Assembly: GCA_036398215.1 (NCBI GenBank)
Contig: DASWHK010000350.1
Span: 1-27,828, forward strand
DNA: 27,828 nt
Source of the DNA: DASWHK01 sp036398215
Lineage (GTDB): Bacteria > Acidobacteriota > UBA890
Direction of reading: 5' to 3'
Shown: piece after piece, positions 8,046 through 16,186 of the stretch
How positions within the stretch are numbered: position 1 is the stretch's first letter
Layout: every line of letters begins with the position of its first letter
Program-made: the position numbers and the translations under genes
Notes under the pieces: model-generated
Told to the model about the DNA's origin: nothing
What the model saw: the letters and a program-made list of their open reading frames with translations, nothing else
The model's database searches: none

Positions 8046-8995
8046 CAATTCGGTCCTGAAGGCTCGGAGGCCAGCCACTCCCAATGCTTGGCAACGCCCT
8101 CTCGCAGGGATGTTCGGGGAGTGAATCCGAGCGCCGATTCGGCCCGGCGGCAATCCGCTTCGGTGAAGCGGACGTCGCCCGGCTTGGCGGGCTCGCGCTG
8201 CACTTCGAGTCGGCGGCCGCTGATCGCCTCGATGGTCTCGATCAGATGGTTCAGCGTCACGCGGCTGCCGCCGCCGACATTGTATACGGAGCCCGGCTCG
8301 CCCGTCTCGGCGGCCCGCCGCGTCGCCTCGACGGTGTCGGCGACGAAGGTGAAGTCGCGGCCCTGCTCGCCATCGCCGAATACGCGGATCGGGGAGCCGT
8401 CGCGGGCCGCCACCAGGAACCTCTGGATCGCCATGTCCGGACGCTGGCGCGGCCCATAGACGGTGAAGTAGCGCAGGCTCAGCGCCGGGACGCCGAAGTT
8501 GCGATGGTAGAGGCGGACCATGTGCTCGCCGGCGAGCTTGGTGACCCCGTAGGGGGAGTGGGGCAGCGTCGCGCCGTCCTCGCGCATGGGCAGCACGTCG
8601 GTGTCGCCGTACACCGACGAGGAGGAGGCGTAGACGAAGCGGTCGACGCCGACCTCCCTGGCGGCCTCGAGCAGCAACTGGGTGGCCTGCACGTTGTGGG
8701 CGAGGTAGTCGGCGAAGGCCTTACCCCAGGAGGGACGGACGCCGGGCAGCGCCGCGAGGTGGAACACGCGGTCGACGCGTCCGAGCAGCCCCGCGAGTTC
8801 GAGGTCTCCGATCGGCGCCTCGACGAGCTCGAAGCCGGGCCGACCGGCGAGGCCGCCGACCTGCCGCTGCTTGCGCTCGCGCCCGTAGTTGTCGAGGAAG
8901 CAATCGACGCCGATGACCTCGTCGCCGGCCTCGATCAACGCTTCGGCCAGATGCGAGCCGATGAAGCCGGCGGCTCCGGTGACGAGGCTCTTCAT
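8045..8995 (-). CDS. NAD-dependent sugar-nucleotide epimerase (extended SDR)
   Basis: This 316-residue enzyme begins with the Rossmann motif TGAAGFIGSH (6-15) and has the catalytic pair Y149 and K153 (SPYGVTKLAGE) with the serine stretch YASSSSVYG (122-130). The later segment FTVYGPRQRP and the FGDGEQGRDF region are typical of UDP-glucuronate or UDP-GlcNAc 4-epimerases. It interconverts UDP-sugars for polysaccharide synthesis; the exact substrate is uncertain. The start ATG at 8995 was chosen because the Rossmann motif follows at once, and CAGGTG lies five bases upstream. It is 49 bases below rpe and overlaps the bamD start. Confidence 0.88.
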   Translation of the reverse strand: MKSLVTGAAGFIGSHLAEALIEAGDEVIGVDCFLDNYGRERKQRQVGGLAGRPGFELVEAPIGDLELAGLLGRVDRVFHLAALPGVRPSWGKAFADYLAHNVQATQLLLEAAREVGVDRFVYASSSSVYGDTDVLPMREDGATLPHSPYGVTKLAGEHMVRLYHRNFGVPALSLRYFTVYGPRQRPDMAIQRFLVAARDGSPIRVFGDGEQGRDFTFVADTVEATRRAAETGEPGSVYNVGGGSRVTLNHLIETIEAISGRRLEVQREPAKPGDVRFTEADCRRAESALGFTPRTSLREGVAKHWEWLASEPSGPN

Positions 8996-9040
8996 AAGCA
9001 CCTGCGTCGCCGCCGCAAGGCGGTTCTCGAGGACGGCCGC

Positions 9041-9052
9041 CGGCTCAAGCCG
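9041..9052. repeat. Palindrome over the rpe stop codon
   Basis: CGGCT and AGCCG flank CA. The minus-strand TGA of rpe (9047-9045) overlaps the centre. It lies in the longest gap (49 bases) of the seven-gene run and could end or process part of the transcript, though no U-tract is present. Confidence 0.3.
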
Positions 9053-9722
9053 CCGCCCTGGCTTTCTCGAGCAGCTTGCGGGCGGCGGCTCGGGGGTCCT
9101 TGGCGCCGTACACGGACGAGCCGGCGACCAGCACGTCGATGCCGGCGCGCACACAATCGGCGACATTGCCCAGATCGACGCCGCCGTCGATCTCCAGTTG
9201 CACAGTCTCGAGGCCGTGCTCGTCGAGGCGGGAGCGGAGTGCCCTCGCCTTGTCCAGGCTGGCGGGCAGGAAGCTCTGGCCGCCGAAGCCCGGGTTCACC
9301 GACATCACCAGGACGAAGTCGCCGTCGGCGAGAATGTACTCGAGGCCGCCGGGGAAGCTCGCCGGGTTGAGCGCCAGGCCGGCCCGGGCGCCGCTGTCGC
9401 GGATGAGGCTCATGGTCCGCTCGAGGTGGTTGCAGGTCTCGTAGTGGACGCTGATCCAGTCGGCCCCCGCCTCCCGGTAGGGCTCGATCCAGCGGTCGGG
9501 GTCGGTCACCATCAGGTGCACGTCGAGCGTCGCGCGGGTGTGCGAGCGCAGCGCCCGAACGACCATCGGCCCCATGGTCAGGTTGGGGACGAAATGGCCG
9601 TCCATGACGTCGACGTGGAAGGTGTCGACGACGTGGTCGAGCAGCCGCACGGCGCCGCCGAGGTCCGCGAAATCGGCGCCGAGCAGCGACGGCGCCAGCT
9701 GGATGTTGCGCTTGCCGCTCAC
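9045..9722 (-). CDS. rpe: Ribulose-phosphate 3-epimerase
   Basis: Rpe interconverts ribulose-5-phosphate and xylulose-5-phosphate in the pentose phosphate pathway. The 225-residue protein is a TIM barrel of usual length, with APSLLGADF (10-18), metal ligands H36 and D38 in HVDVMDGHFVPN, H69 in DVHLMV, the phosphate-binding VNPGFGGQ (142-149) and the second catalytic aspartate D179 in LEIDGGV. The start is a GTG overlapping the TGA of the PASTA gene (GTGA), implying coupled translation. An in-frame extension further upstream reads through the PASTA gene and is not used. It is the fifth gene of the def-to-bamD run. Confidence 0.96.
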   Translation of the reverse strand: MSGKRNIQLAPSLLGADFADLGGAVRLLDHVVDTFHVDVMDGHFVPNLTMGPMVVRALRSHTRATLDVHLMVTDPDRWIEPYREAGADWISVHYETCNHLERTMSLIRDSGARAGLALNPASFPGGLEYILADGDFVLVMSVNPGFGGQSFLPASLDKARALRSRLDEHGLETVQLEIDGGVDLGNVADCVRAGIDVLVAGSSVYGAKDPRAAARKLLEKARAAA

Positions 9723-10492
9723 GGGTTGATGACCAGGACGACCGGGTCTCCCTGCTTGACCTTGAAGCCGCTCGGCGGCTGGTGGCTGAGGATCGTGCCC
9801 GGCGGCTGGCCCTCGTAGCGGCGCCCGGAGGGCTGCACGTCCACCCGCAGGCCGAGCCTCTCGAGAATCGGCCTGACCTCGGCAACGTTGCGATAGACCA
9901 GGTCGGGCATCACCCAGGTCCTGGGCGGCGGCCCTAGCGAGACCAGCAACCGCGCTTGTACGTCGGCGCCCTCCGGAAGCTCCGTGGTGTTGGGTTGCTG
10001 GGCGATGACGCCGTCCCTGGCGAACTCCCACGAGTAGACCCGCGCCACGTACTCGACGCCGACGTTCTTCTGCTCGAGGGCGATCTGCGAGCGCTGCAAC
10101 GAGTCGCCGACCGTCATCGGCAGGGCGCGATCCGGTGCCCCCGAGGACAGCGTCAGCCGGATGCCGCGCTGGCGCTTGATGGCGGTCCCGGCGAGCGGGT
10201 TCTGACGCACGACGTATCCCTCGGGGATCTCGTCGTCGGTGAGCGGGTGCTCCTCGACCTCGACGATCAGGCCGTGCTCGCTGAGCAGCCCGCGGGCCTC
10301 TTCGAGCGGCCGGCCGACGACGTCCGGGACGTCGATCTCATCGGCGCTCAGCGCCCATTGCACGGACAGATATCCGCTGATCACGAAGAGCGCGCCGAAG
10401 AGCGCCAGGACGCAGACGATCTTCAGCAGCGAGACGACCGATGAGAGGAATCCGGACATGCGCAGACGGGAGGATGGCAACGGATTCTTCAT
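9719..10492 (-). CDS. Membrane-anchored protein with three PASTA domains, no kinase
   Basis: This 257-residue protein has a short cytoplasmic N-terminus, one membrane helix (about 17-42) and three PASTA repeats outside (about 52-117, 121-187 and 193-257), each built around a VP-D-V-G or MPD-type start and a P-x-G turn such as PEGYVVRQNPLAG. PASTA domains bind uncrosslinked peptidoglycan or beta-lactams in penicillin-binding proteins and PknB-type kinases. Here neither catalytic domain is present, so this is a stand-alone sensor or scaffold. It starts 16 bases after rsmB with no clear Shine-Dalgarno (M12 at 10459 is an alternative) and overlaps rpe at its end. Confidence 0.9.
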   Translation of the reverse strand: MKNPLPSSRLRMSGFLSSVVSLLKIVCVLALFGALFVISGYLSVQWALSADEIDVPDVVGRPLEEARGLLSEHGLIVEVEEHPLTDDEIPEGYVVRQNPLAGTAIKRQRGIRLTLSSGAPDRALPMTVGDSLQRSQIALEQKNVGVEYVARVYSWEFARDGVIAQQPNTTELPEGADVQARLLVSLGPPPRTWVMPDLVYRNVAEVRPILERLGLRVDVQPSGRRYEGQPPGTILSHQPPSGFKVKQGDPVVLVINP

Positions 10493-10508
10493 TTATAGCA
10501 CGCGCCGC

Positions 10509-11837
10509 TCACTCCGTCTTGACCAGCAAGGCCGCGAAGAAGCCGTCGAGCTCCGGGAACAGTGGGTAGGTTCTGAAGCAGCCGTCGTCGCCGACGAGGC
10601 GCGGGTCGCAGCCGGCGGGCAGGACCACCGGCCGGCGCTCGAGCTGCGGGGCGCCGGCGAGCAGCGCTTCGACGACGCCCTCGTTCTCCTCCGGCTCGGT
10701 CGAGCAGGTCGCATACAGCAGAGCTCCGCCGCCGCGGAGCGCCTCGGCGCTCGTCGAGAGGATTCGTCCCTGCAGGCCGGCGAGCCGCTGCAGCCGCTCG
10801 GGCTGGTTGCGCCACTTGAGCTCGGGCCGGCGCCGGACGGTGCCGAGGCCGCTGCACGGGGCATCGACGAGCACGGCGGAAAAGCGGCGCCGAAAGGGAG
10901 CCGGCGCCGCCAGGTCGGCGACCAGCGGGTGGACCGCGGGCGTCGCCGCCGCGGCCGCCGCCGCGGCACAGGACCGCGCCCGCCATTCGGCGAGGTCGCA
11001 GGCGGCCAGCAACCGGGCCCCCGAGTCCTCGGCAATCTGGATCGCCTTGCCGCCCCGCCCGGCGCAGGCGTCGAGCACGACGTCGGCCGGCGTCGCCGGC
11101 AAGAGCGCGGCGACGAGCTGGGCGGCCTCGCCGCGCAACGCGTAGCCGGCGGCGTCCGGGGAGGCGACGCGCAACGGGTTGCCGCGCACCACCCGCCAGG
11201 CGCCGGGTACCAGCGACGATTGCTCGATCTCGACGCCCGCGGCGGCGAGCCGGCGCGCCAGCTCCTCCGGGGCCGCGACCCGCGGGTGCGGGCGGAGAGC
11301 GAGGGGCGCCGGCTCGAGGGTGCGCCGGAACCAGGCCGCCGCCACCTCGAGGCCGTAGCGCTGCGCCCAGCGCTGCGCCCACCACTCCGGAACGTCGAGA
11401 TGGTCGGCGAGCTCGGCAACGCTGGCGGGGGGCGCCGGGACGTCGGCGACCGCCTCGCGGAGCAGCGCCCGCAGGACCGCATTGACGAAGCCGGCGGCCG
11501 CCGGCTGGCGGCGCTTGACCGCAGCCACCACGCTGTCGACCACCGCGTGGTCGGGGACCTTCGTCAGATGGCGCCACTGATAGGTGCCCAACCGCAGCGC
11601 CTCCAACACCGTGGGGTCGAGGCCGGCCAGCGGCCTGCGGCTGTGGCGGGCAAGCTCGCGGTCGAGGCTCTGCCGGCGGCGCAGCGTCCCGTAGACGAGC
11701 TCGGTGGCGAGGGCGCGATCGCGGTCGGGCGGCTGGTGGCGGCGCAAGACCCGGTCGAGGCTGCGATCGCTCGCGGCGCCGGCGGCGACGCGCACCAGGA
11801 CGTCGAGGGCGAGGTCGCGGGCGTCTCGACCGCTCAC
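10509..11837 (-). CDS. rsmB: 16S rRNA (cytosine-967-C5)-methyltransferase
   Basis: RsmB methylates C967 of 16S rRNA using S-adenosylmethionine. The 442-residue protein has the family layout: a NusB-like RNA-binding domain (about 5-145), a linking domain, and a Rossmann methyltransferase. Visible motifs are the SAM-binding DACAGRGGK (256-264), the DAPCSGLG motif with C328, and YATCS with the nucleophile C378. The start ATG overlaps the fmt stop as ATGA. The order def-fmt-rsmB is widespread in bacteria and supports the assignment. Confidence 0.95.
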   Translation of the reverse strand: MSGRDARDLALDVLVRVAAGAASDRSLDRVLRRHQPPDRDRALATELVYGTLRRRQSLDRELARHSRRPLAGLDPTVLEALRLGTYQWRHLTKVPDHAVVDSVVAAVKRRQPAAAGFVNAVLRALLREAVADVPAPPASVAELADHLDVPEWWAQRWAQRYGLEVAAAWFRRTLEPAPLALRPHPRVAAPEELARRLAAAGVEIEQSSLVPGAWRVVRGNPLRVASPDAAGYALRGEAAQLVAALLPATPADVVLDACAGRGGKAIQIAEDSGARLLAACDLAEWRARSCAAAAAAAATPAVHPLVADLAAPAPFRRRFSAVLVDAPCSGLGTVRRRPELKWRNQPERLQRLAGLQGRILSTSAEALRGGGALLYATCSTEPEENEGVVEALLAGAPQLERRPVVLPAGCDPRLVGDDGCFRTYPLFPELDGFFAALLVKTE

Positions 11838-12781
11838 GCCGCGGCCGTCTCGAGGCGATCGCCGGCGGCGAGATCGTGGCCGCGGAGGAACTCGGCGGCG
11901 GGCTGCCGGCGGCCGCCGGCTCGTTGCAGCTCGACGATCCGTAGCACGCTGCCATCGCCGCAGGCCACCCGGATGCCGTGGTCGCCGGCGTCGATCACGG
12001 TGCCGGCAAGCGCCTGCCCGGCGCGCACGGTGGCGTCCGGCTCGACCTCCCAGAGGGAGAGCCGCTCTCCCCGCCAGTGGGTGAACGAGCCCGGCCAGGG
12101 CTGCAGGGCCCGGACCCGGCGGTCGATGTCGACGGCGCTCCGCCGCCAGTCGATGCCGCCGTCGGCCTTGGTGAAGCTCGGCGCCAGCGTCGCCCGCTCG
12201 TCGTCCTGGGGCCGGGGCGCCAGCGAGCCGGCCTCGAGCCCCTCCAGGGTCTCGACGATCAGCTCGGCGCCGACCCGGGCGAGCCGCTCGGCGAGGTCTA
12301 TCGAGGTCTCCCGGCGACCGATGGGAACCGCCCGTTGCCGCAGGATGTCGCCGGTGTCGAGCCCCTCGTCCATCAGCATGGTGGTGATCCCGGTCTCCTC
12401 GTCGCCGGCGAGGATCGCCCAGGCGATCGGCGCGGCGCCGCGGTGCCGGGGCAGCAGCGAGGCGTGGACGTTGATGCAGCCGTGGGGCGGCAGGGCAAGC
12501 ACCTCGGGGGGAAGGATCAGCCCGTAGGCGACGACCACGATGGCTTCGGGACGATACCCGGCGAGGGCTTCACGGGCGGCCCCGTGGCGCAGACTGGGCG
12601 GCTGCTCGATCGGCACGCCGGCGTCCAGCGCCCACTCCTTGACCGCCGAATGGCCGCGCTGGCGGCCCCGGCCGCGGGCCTTGTCGGGGCGCGTGACGAC
12701 GCCGACGAGCTGGTGGCGGGCGGCGAGCGCCCGCAACGAGGGCAGCGCGAACGCCGGCGTCCCCATGAAAAGGACGCGCAA
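11834..12781 (-). CDS. fmt: Methionyl-tRNA formyltransferase
   Basis: Fmt formylates initiator Met-tRNA using 10-formyltetrahydrofolate. The 315-residue protein shows FMGTPAFALPSL (5-16), the catalytic N104 and H106 in CINVHASLLP, the SLLPxxRGAAP loop, and D142 in EGLDTGD. A C-terminal OB-fold domain follows from about 205. The start is TTG at 12781, three bases past the def stop; the protein aligns to the family from its first residue, so this start is preferred. The end overlaps rsmB by four bases. Confidence 0.96.
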   Translation of the reverse strand: MRVLFMGTPAFALPSLRALAARHQLVGVVTRPDKARGRGRQRGHSAVKEWALDAGVPIEQPPSLRHGAAREALAGYRPEAIVVVAYGLILPPEVLALPPHGCINVHASLLPRHRGAAPIAWAILAGDEETGITTMLMDEGLDTGDILRQRAVPIGRRETSIDLAERLARVGAELIVETLEGLEAGSLAPRPQDDERATLAPSFTKADGGIDWRRSAVDIDRRVRALQPWPGSFTHWRGERLSLWEVEPDATVRAGQALAGTVIDAGDHGIRVACGDGSVLRIVELQRAGGRRQPAAEFLRGHDLAAGDRLETAAA

Positions 12782-12784
12782 CGG

Positions 12785-13297
12785 CTACCAGTCCCCGGCG
12801 CGTATCCGCTTGGTGATCTTGCGGAGCGCCAGGTCGCGCTTCAACGGGCTCACCCGGTCGATGAACAGCACGCCGTCGAGGTGGTCGATCTCGTGGTGGA
12901 GACAGCGGGCCAGCAAGCCTGAGGCCTCGATCGAGAACGGCTTGCCCTCCAGGTCTTGGGCGGAGATCACGACCCGCTGCGGCCGCGGGACGACCAGGGT
13001 CAGGTCGGGGAACGACAGGCAGCCCTCCTCCTCGCGATCCTCCCCCTCCTCGAGCTCGACCCTGGGGTTGACCAGGCGCATGAGCTGCTCGGGATCGCTG
13101 CCTCCGGAAAGGTCGATCACCGTGAGGCGCACCGATTCCCCCACCTGCGGCGCGGCCAGGCCGATGCCGGCCTCGGCGCGCATCGTCTCGACCATGTCGT
13201 CGGCCAGCCGGCGCAGCCGCTCATCGAAACTTTCGACCGGCTCGGAGGGCTCTTGCAGGCCGGGAGCGGGGTACTTCACCAGGGTTCGTAGGGCCAT
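12785..13297 (-). CDS. def: Peptide deformylase
   Basis: Def removes the formyl group from nascent proteins and so pairs with Fmt next door. The 170-residue protein has all three family motifs: GIGLAAPQ (44-51), EGCLS with metal ligand C93, and HEIDH with H135, E136 and H139. The ATG at 13297 gives the usual N-terminus ALRTLVKYP; an upstream in-frame ATG at 13357 would add 20 residues without family support. No Shine-Dalgarno is visible. Instead TG-C-TATCCT lies six bases before the ATG, so the transcript may be leaderless. It is the first gene of the seven-gene run. Confidence 0.96.
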   Translation of the reverse strand: MALRTLVKYPAPGLQEPSEPVESFDERLRRLADDMVETMRAEAGIGLAAPQVGESVRLTVIDLSGGSDPEQLMRLVNPRVELEEGEDREEEGCLSFPDLTLVVPRPQRVVISAQDLEGKPFSIEASGLLARCLHHEIDHLDGVLFIDRVSPLKRDLALRKITKRIRAGDW

Positions 13298-13303
13298 CAA
13301 CGA

Positions 13304-13312
13304 AGGATAGCA
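13304..13312 (-). promoter_or_regulatory. Extended -10 promoter of the def operon, leaderless geometry
   Basis: On the minus strand TGCTATCCT is an extended -10 element. The hexamer TATCCT ends six bases before the def ATG, so transcription would start at the A of the start codon. No good -35 is visible, as is allowed for extended -10 promoters. Confidence 0.45.
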
Positions 13313-13356
13313 GCCCGCGGCGCAGCGCTGGCTCCCTCCGTTCGGCCGCCGGGGCA

Positions 13357-13371
13357 ACCTCGTGGCGAGGT
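13357..13371. promoter_or_regulatory. Inverted repeat in the def/truA divergent spacer
   Basis: ACCTCG and CGAGGT flank TGG, a perfect 6-bp inverted repeat midway between the putative def promoter and the start of truA. It could be an operator for either or both divergent genes, or a chance repeat in GC-rich DNA. Confidence 0.3.
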
Positions 13372-13426
13372 CTGGTTACGGCCGGGAAGGGCCGGCGGCG
13401 AGGCGCCGGGGTAGCATGGCCTGCTG

Positions 13427-14155
13427 ATGCGCATCCGCTTGACGGTTTCCTATCGTGGCGGCCGCTACGCCGGCTGGCAGGTGCAGCGCGACGCGCCCAC
13501 CATCCAGGGCGAGCTGCAGGCGGTCGTCTCGCGACTGATGGGGCGGGAGGTCGCCGTCACCGGCGCCAGCCGGACCGACGCCGGCGTCCACGCGGTCGGG
13601 CAAGTCTGCCACTTCGACGCCCCCCGCGAGCTGCCGCTGCCGCGCTGGATGCGGGCTTTCGCCCGCCTGTTGCCCGAGGACATCCGCGTCCTCGATTGCC
13701 GGCCCGCCGATGCCGACTTCCACGCTCGTTTCAGCGCCCTCCGCAAGACCTACCTCTATCACGTCGACCCGGCGCCGATCGCCTCGCCGTTCCTGTCGCC
13801 CTTCAGCTGGCACCGGCCGCGGATCGCCGACTTCGAGGAGATGGCGCGGGCGGCCGCCTTCCTGCAGGGACCCGTCCATCAGCGGGCTTTCGCCTCCCGC
13901 CCCGAGGGCGACCGTGACCTCCGCGGCATCGAGTCGTTCACCGTCGACGCCGGCGCGCGGCTGGTTACCTTCACGGTCGTCGGACGCAGCTTCCTGCGCC
14001 ACGCCGTGCGCGGCATGGTGGGCACCCTGCTGGAGGTCGGCTACGGGCGGCGCTCGGCCGACAGCGTGCGGTCGATGGCGACCGCCGCCGCCGATCATCC
14101 CCTGATGGTCAAGGCGCCCGCCCACGGCCTCTGCCTGCTGCGGGTCGATTACTGA
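13427..14155 (+). CDS. truA: tRNA pseudouridine(38-40) synthase
   Basis: TruA isomerises uridines 38-40 in the anticodon stem-loop. The 242-residue protein begins with the typical strand RLTVSYRGGRYAGWQVQ, has the catalytic D51 in SRTDAGVHA (48-56), the KTYLYHV segment near 105, and the GRSFLRHAVRGMVG motif near 186-199. Length is normal. The ATG has no strong Shine-Dalgarno; TAGCAT at 13412-13417 would give a leader of only two or three bases. It is divergent from def. The stop codon forms part of a small hairpin. Confidence 0.95.
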   Translation: MRIRLTVSYRGGRYAGWQVQRDAPTIQGELQAVVSRLMGREVAVTGASRTDAGVHAVGQVCHFDAPRELPLPRWMRAFARLLPEDIRVLDCRPADADFHARFSALRKTYLYHVDPAPIASPFLSPFSWHRPRIADFEEMARAAAFLQGPVHQRAFASRPEGDRDLRGIESFTVDAGARLVTFTVVGRSFLRHAVRGMVGTLLEVGYGRRSADSVRSMATAAADHPLMVKAPAHGLCLLRVDY

Positions 14156-14168
14156 CCGGCCAGGGTCA
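14153..14168 (+). terminator. Hairpin including the truA stop codon
   Basis: TGACC (14153-14157, whose first three bases are the stop) pairs with GGTCA (14164-14168) across a six-base loop. No U-tract follows, so termination is uncertain. Confidence 0.3.
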
Positions 14169-14222
14169 TCTGGATCCCCGTTTTCGTGACTGGCTGCCGA
14201 AAGGAAGCGGGGGGTGGACCCG

Positions 14223-14231
14223 TGCTAAACT
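14223..14231 (+). promoter_or_regulatory. Extended -10 promoter upstream of galE
   Basis: TGCTAAACT is an extended -10 element in the 191-base spacer after truA. Transcription from near 14238 would give a leader of about 108 bases before galE. The identical nonamer occurs again before rseP at 18141-18149. No good -35 is seen. Confidence 0.4.
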
Positions 14232-14346
14232 GCCTTCCTTCCGTGCCTCTCTCCGCGTGCTGCGGCGGCGGTCCGCTAGGAGGCCGTCACCATTCACCGT
14301 GGCCCGCCAAACCCGCGGGCAAGCCCGCCCGACTCGCCTTGCGATC

Positions 14347-15354
14347 ATGCACATCCTGGTAACCGGCGGCGCGGGGTACGTCGGCAGCCACCTGGTACGG
14401 GCCCTCCGCGACGCGGGTCACCGCGTCGCCGTCCTCGATGACCTCTCGTCGGGCCACCGGGAGACGGTTCCCGACGGCGTCGCCTTGCAGGTCGGCAGCT
14501 GCGGCGACGCTGCGGCGCTCGACGAGCTGACCGCCGGCGCCCGCCCCGACGCGGTCATGCACCTGGCCGCCAAGTGCTCCGTCGAGGAGTCGGTCGCCGA
14601 CCCGGCGCTTTATTACCGTGCCAACCTGAGCGAGAGCCTGAGGCTGCTCGATTGGGTGGCGGCACGGGAAATCGGCATGGTCGTGCACTCGTCGACGTGC
14701 GCCGTGTACGGGGCTCCCGAGCGGCCGGTGATCGACGAGCAGGTCTGCCCCCGACCGGTGAACCCGTATGGCGCCAGCAAGCTCGCCGTCGACCTCGCCC
14801 TGCGCGCCTACGGCGAGGCGCACGGGTTCGGCACGGTGGCCCTGCGCTACTTCAACGCCGCCGGCGCCCATCCGGACGGCACCCTGGGCGAGGACAAGAC
14901 CCCGGCGGGCAATCTCATCCCCTGCGTCTTGCAGGCGGCCCTCGGGCAGCGGCAGGCGATCGCCGTCTACGGCGACGACTATCCGACCGCCGACGGCACC
15001 GGCGTGCGCGACTACATCCACGTCATGGACCTCGCCGCCGCCCACCTCGCCGCTCTGGAGCATCTTGCCGGCGGCGGCCCGAGCGGCGTCTTCAACCTGG
15101 GGACCGGCGAGGGTCACAGCGTCCTGGACGTGGTCGCCGCGGGCCGCCGGGTCACCGGGCGGGAGATCCCGGCGACGGTGGCCCCGCGTCGCGCCGGCGA
15201 TCCGCCGGCGCTGGTGGCCGACCCGCGACGCGCCCGCGCCGAGCTGGGCTGGGAGCCGCGGAGCTCCGACCTCGACACCATCCTCGCCGACGCCTGGCGC
15301 TGGCGCGCCGCGCACCCCCACGGGTACCGGCGCGCCGCGGAGATCGAGCGATGA
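14347..15354 (+). CDS. galE: UDP-glucose 4-epimerase
   Basis: GalE interconverts UDP-glucose and UDP-galactose. The 335-residue protein has the Rossmann motif TGGAGYVGSH (6-15), the catalytic pair Y141 and K145 in NPYGASKLAVD, S116/T117 in HSSTCAVYG, and the GalE-typical RYFNAAGAHPDG stretch (167-178). This fits GalE better than the other epimerase in the window. The ATG at 14347 begins directly at the Rossmann strand; an in-frame GTG at 14257 lacks support. No clear Shine-Dalgarno is visible. The TGA overlaps the uppS ATG, so the two are coupled. Confidence 0.92.
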   Translation: MHILVTGGAGYVGSHLVRALRDAGHRVAVLDDLSSGHRETVPDGVALQVGSCGDAAALDELTAGARPDAVMHLAAKCSVEESVADPALYYRANLSESLRLLDWVAAREIGMVVHSSTCAVYGAPERPVIDEQVCPRPVNPYGASKLAVDLALRAYGEAHGFGTVALRYFNAAGAHPDGTLGEDKTPAGNLIPCVLQAALGQRQAIAVYGDDYPTADGTGVRDYIHVMDLAAAHLAALEHLAGGGPSGVFNLGTGEGHSVLDVVAAGRRVTGREIPATVAPRRAGDPPALVADPRRARAELGWEPRSSDLDTILADAWRWRAAHPHGYRRAAEIER

Positions 15355-16166
15355 TGAGCCAGCCGGCCGCCACCGCAACCGCGCCGGACAGCCTCCGTCG
15401 TTACCTGAACGCCGACGCCGAGGGCCGTGCGTTGCTCGAGGGGATCGACTGGTCGCGGTTGCCCCGGCACATCGCCGTGATCATGGATGGCAACGGCCGC
15501 TGGGCCGCGCAGCGGCAGCTGCCGCGGGTCGAAGGGCATCGCGCCGGAATCACCGCCGTCCGCGAGGTGGTCGAGACCGCGGCGCGCGCCGGCATCGAGG
15601 CCCTGTCGCTATACGCCTTCTCGGTGGAGAACTGGAAGCGGCCGCAGAGCGAGATCGACGCCCTGATGGCGCTGCTCAAGGAGTACCTGGCCCGCGAGCT
15701 GCCCACCCTGCTGGAGCATTCGATTCGCTTCGGCGCCATCGGCCGGCTCGACGGCCTGCCGGCCGACGTGCAGCGGGACATCGCCGACGCCGTGGCGGCG
15801 ACCCGCGCCAACACCGGCATGCGCTTCGTCATCGCCCTCAACTACGGCGGTCGCACCGAGATCCTCGACGCCGTGGGGGCGGCCCTCGCCGCCATCCAGG
15901 CCGGCTCGACGAGCCTTGCCGAGCTCGATGAAGAGCGGCTGGCCGACTTTCTCTACACCCGCGGCCTCCCCGATCCCGACCTGCTGATCCGCACCAGCGG
16001 CGAGCTCCGGGTCTCCAACTTCCTCCTCTACCAGATCGCCTACGCCGAGATCTGGGTCACCGACAAGCTGTGGCCCGACTTCCGCCGCGCCGACCTCCTG
16101 CGGGCCATCGCCGACTTCCAGCGGCGCGAGCGCCGCTACGGCAGCGTCGAGGCGGTCGACGCCTAG
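15351..16166 (+). CDS. uppS: Isoprenyl (undecaprenyl) diphosphate synthase
   Basis: UppS condenses isopentenyl diphosphate onto farnesyl diphosphate to make the lipid carrier for cell-wall and polysaccharide synthesis. The 271-residue cis-prenyltransferase has HIAVIMDGNGRWA (40-52) with the catalytic D46, the SLYAFSVENWKRP region (86-98), and the C-terminal LLIRTSGELRVSNFLLYQ motif spread over about 208-225. The N-terminus is about 20 residues longer than E. coli UppS. Two adjacent ATGs (15351, 15354) overlap or abut the galE stop. It is followed by cdsA, dxr and rseP, a common gene order. Confidence 0.95.
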   Translation: MMSQPAATATAPDSLRRYLNADAEGRALLEGIDWSRLPRHIAVIMDGNGRWAAQRQLPRVEGHRAGITAVREVVETAARAGIEALSLYAFSVENWKRPQSEIDALMALLKEYLARELPTLLEHSIRFGAIGRLDGLPADVQRDIADAVAATRANTGMRFVIALNYGGRTEILDAVGAALAAIQAGSTSLAELDEERLADFLYTRGLPDPDLLIRTSGELRVSNFLLYQIAYAEIWVTDKLWPDFRRADLLRAIADFQRRERRYGSVEAVDA

Positions 16167-16186
16167 CTGCTAACCCCCCGGGAACC

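Noticed and set aside
6148..8459. Long open frames running across the GT2 and bamD genes
   Set aside because: They have Arg/Pro/Ala-rich shadow composition, overlap recognisable genes throughout, and have no start signal.
14574..15350. In-frame upstream extension of uppS
   Set aside because: It runs through galE in another frame with shadow composition; the UppS fold begins after 15351.
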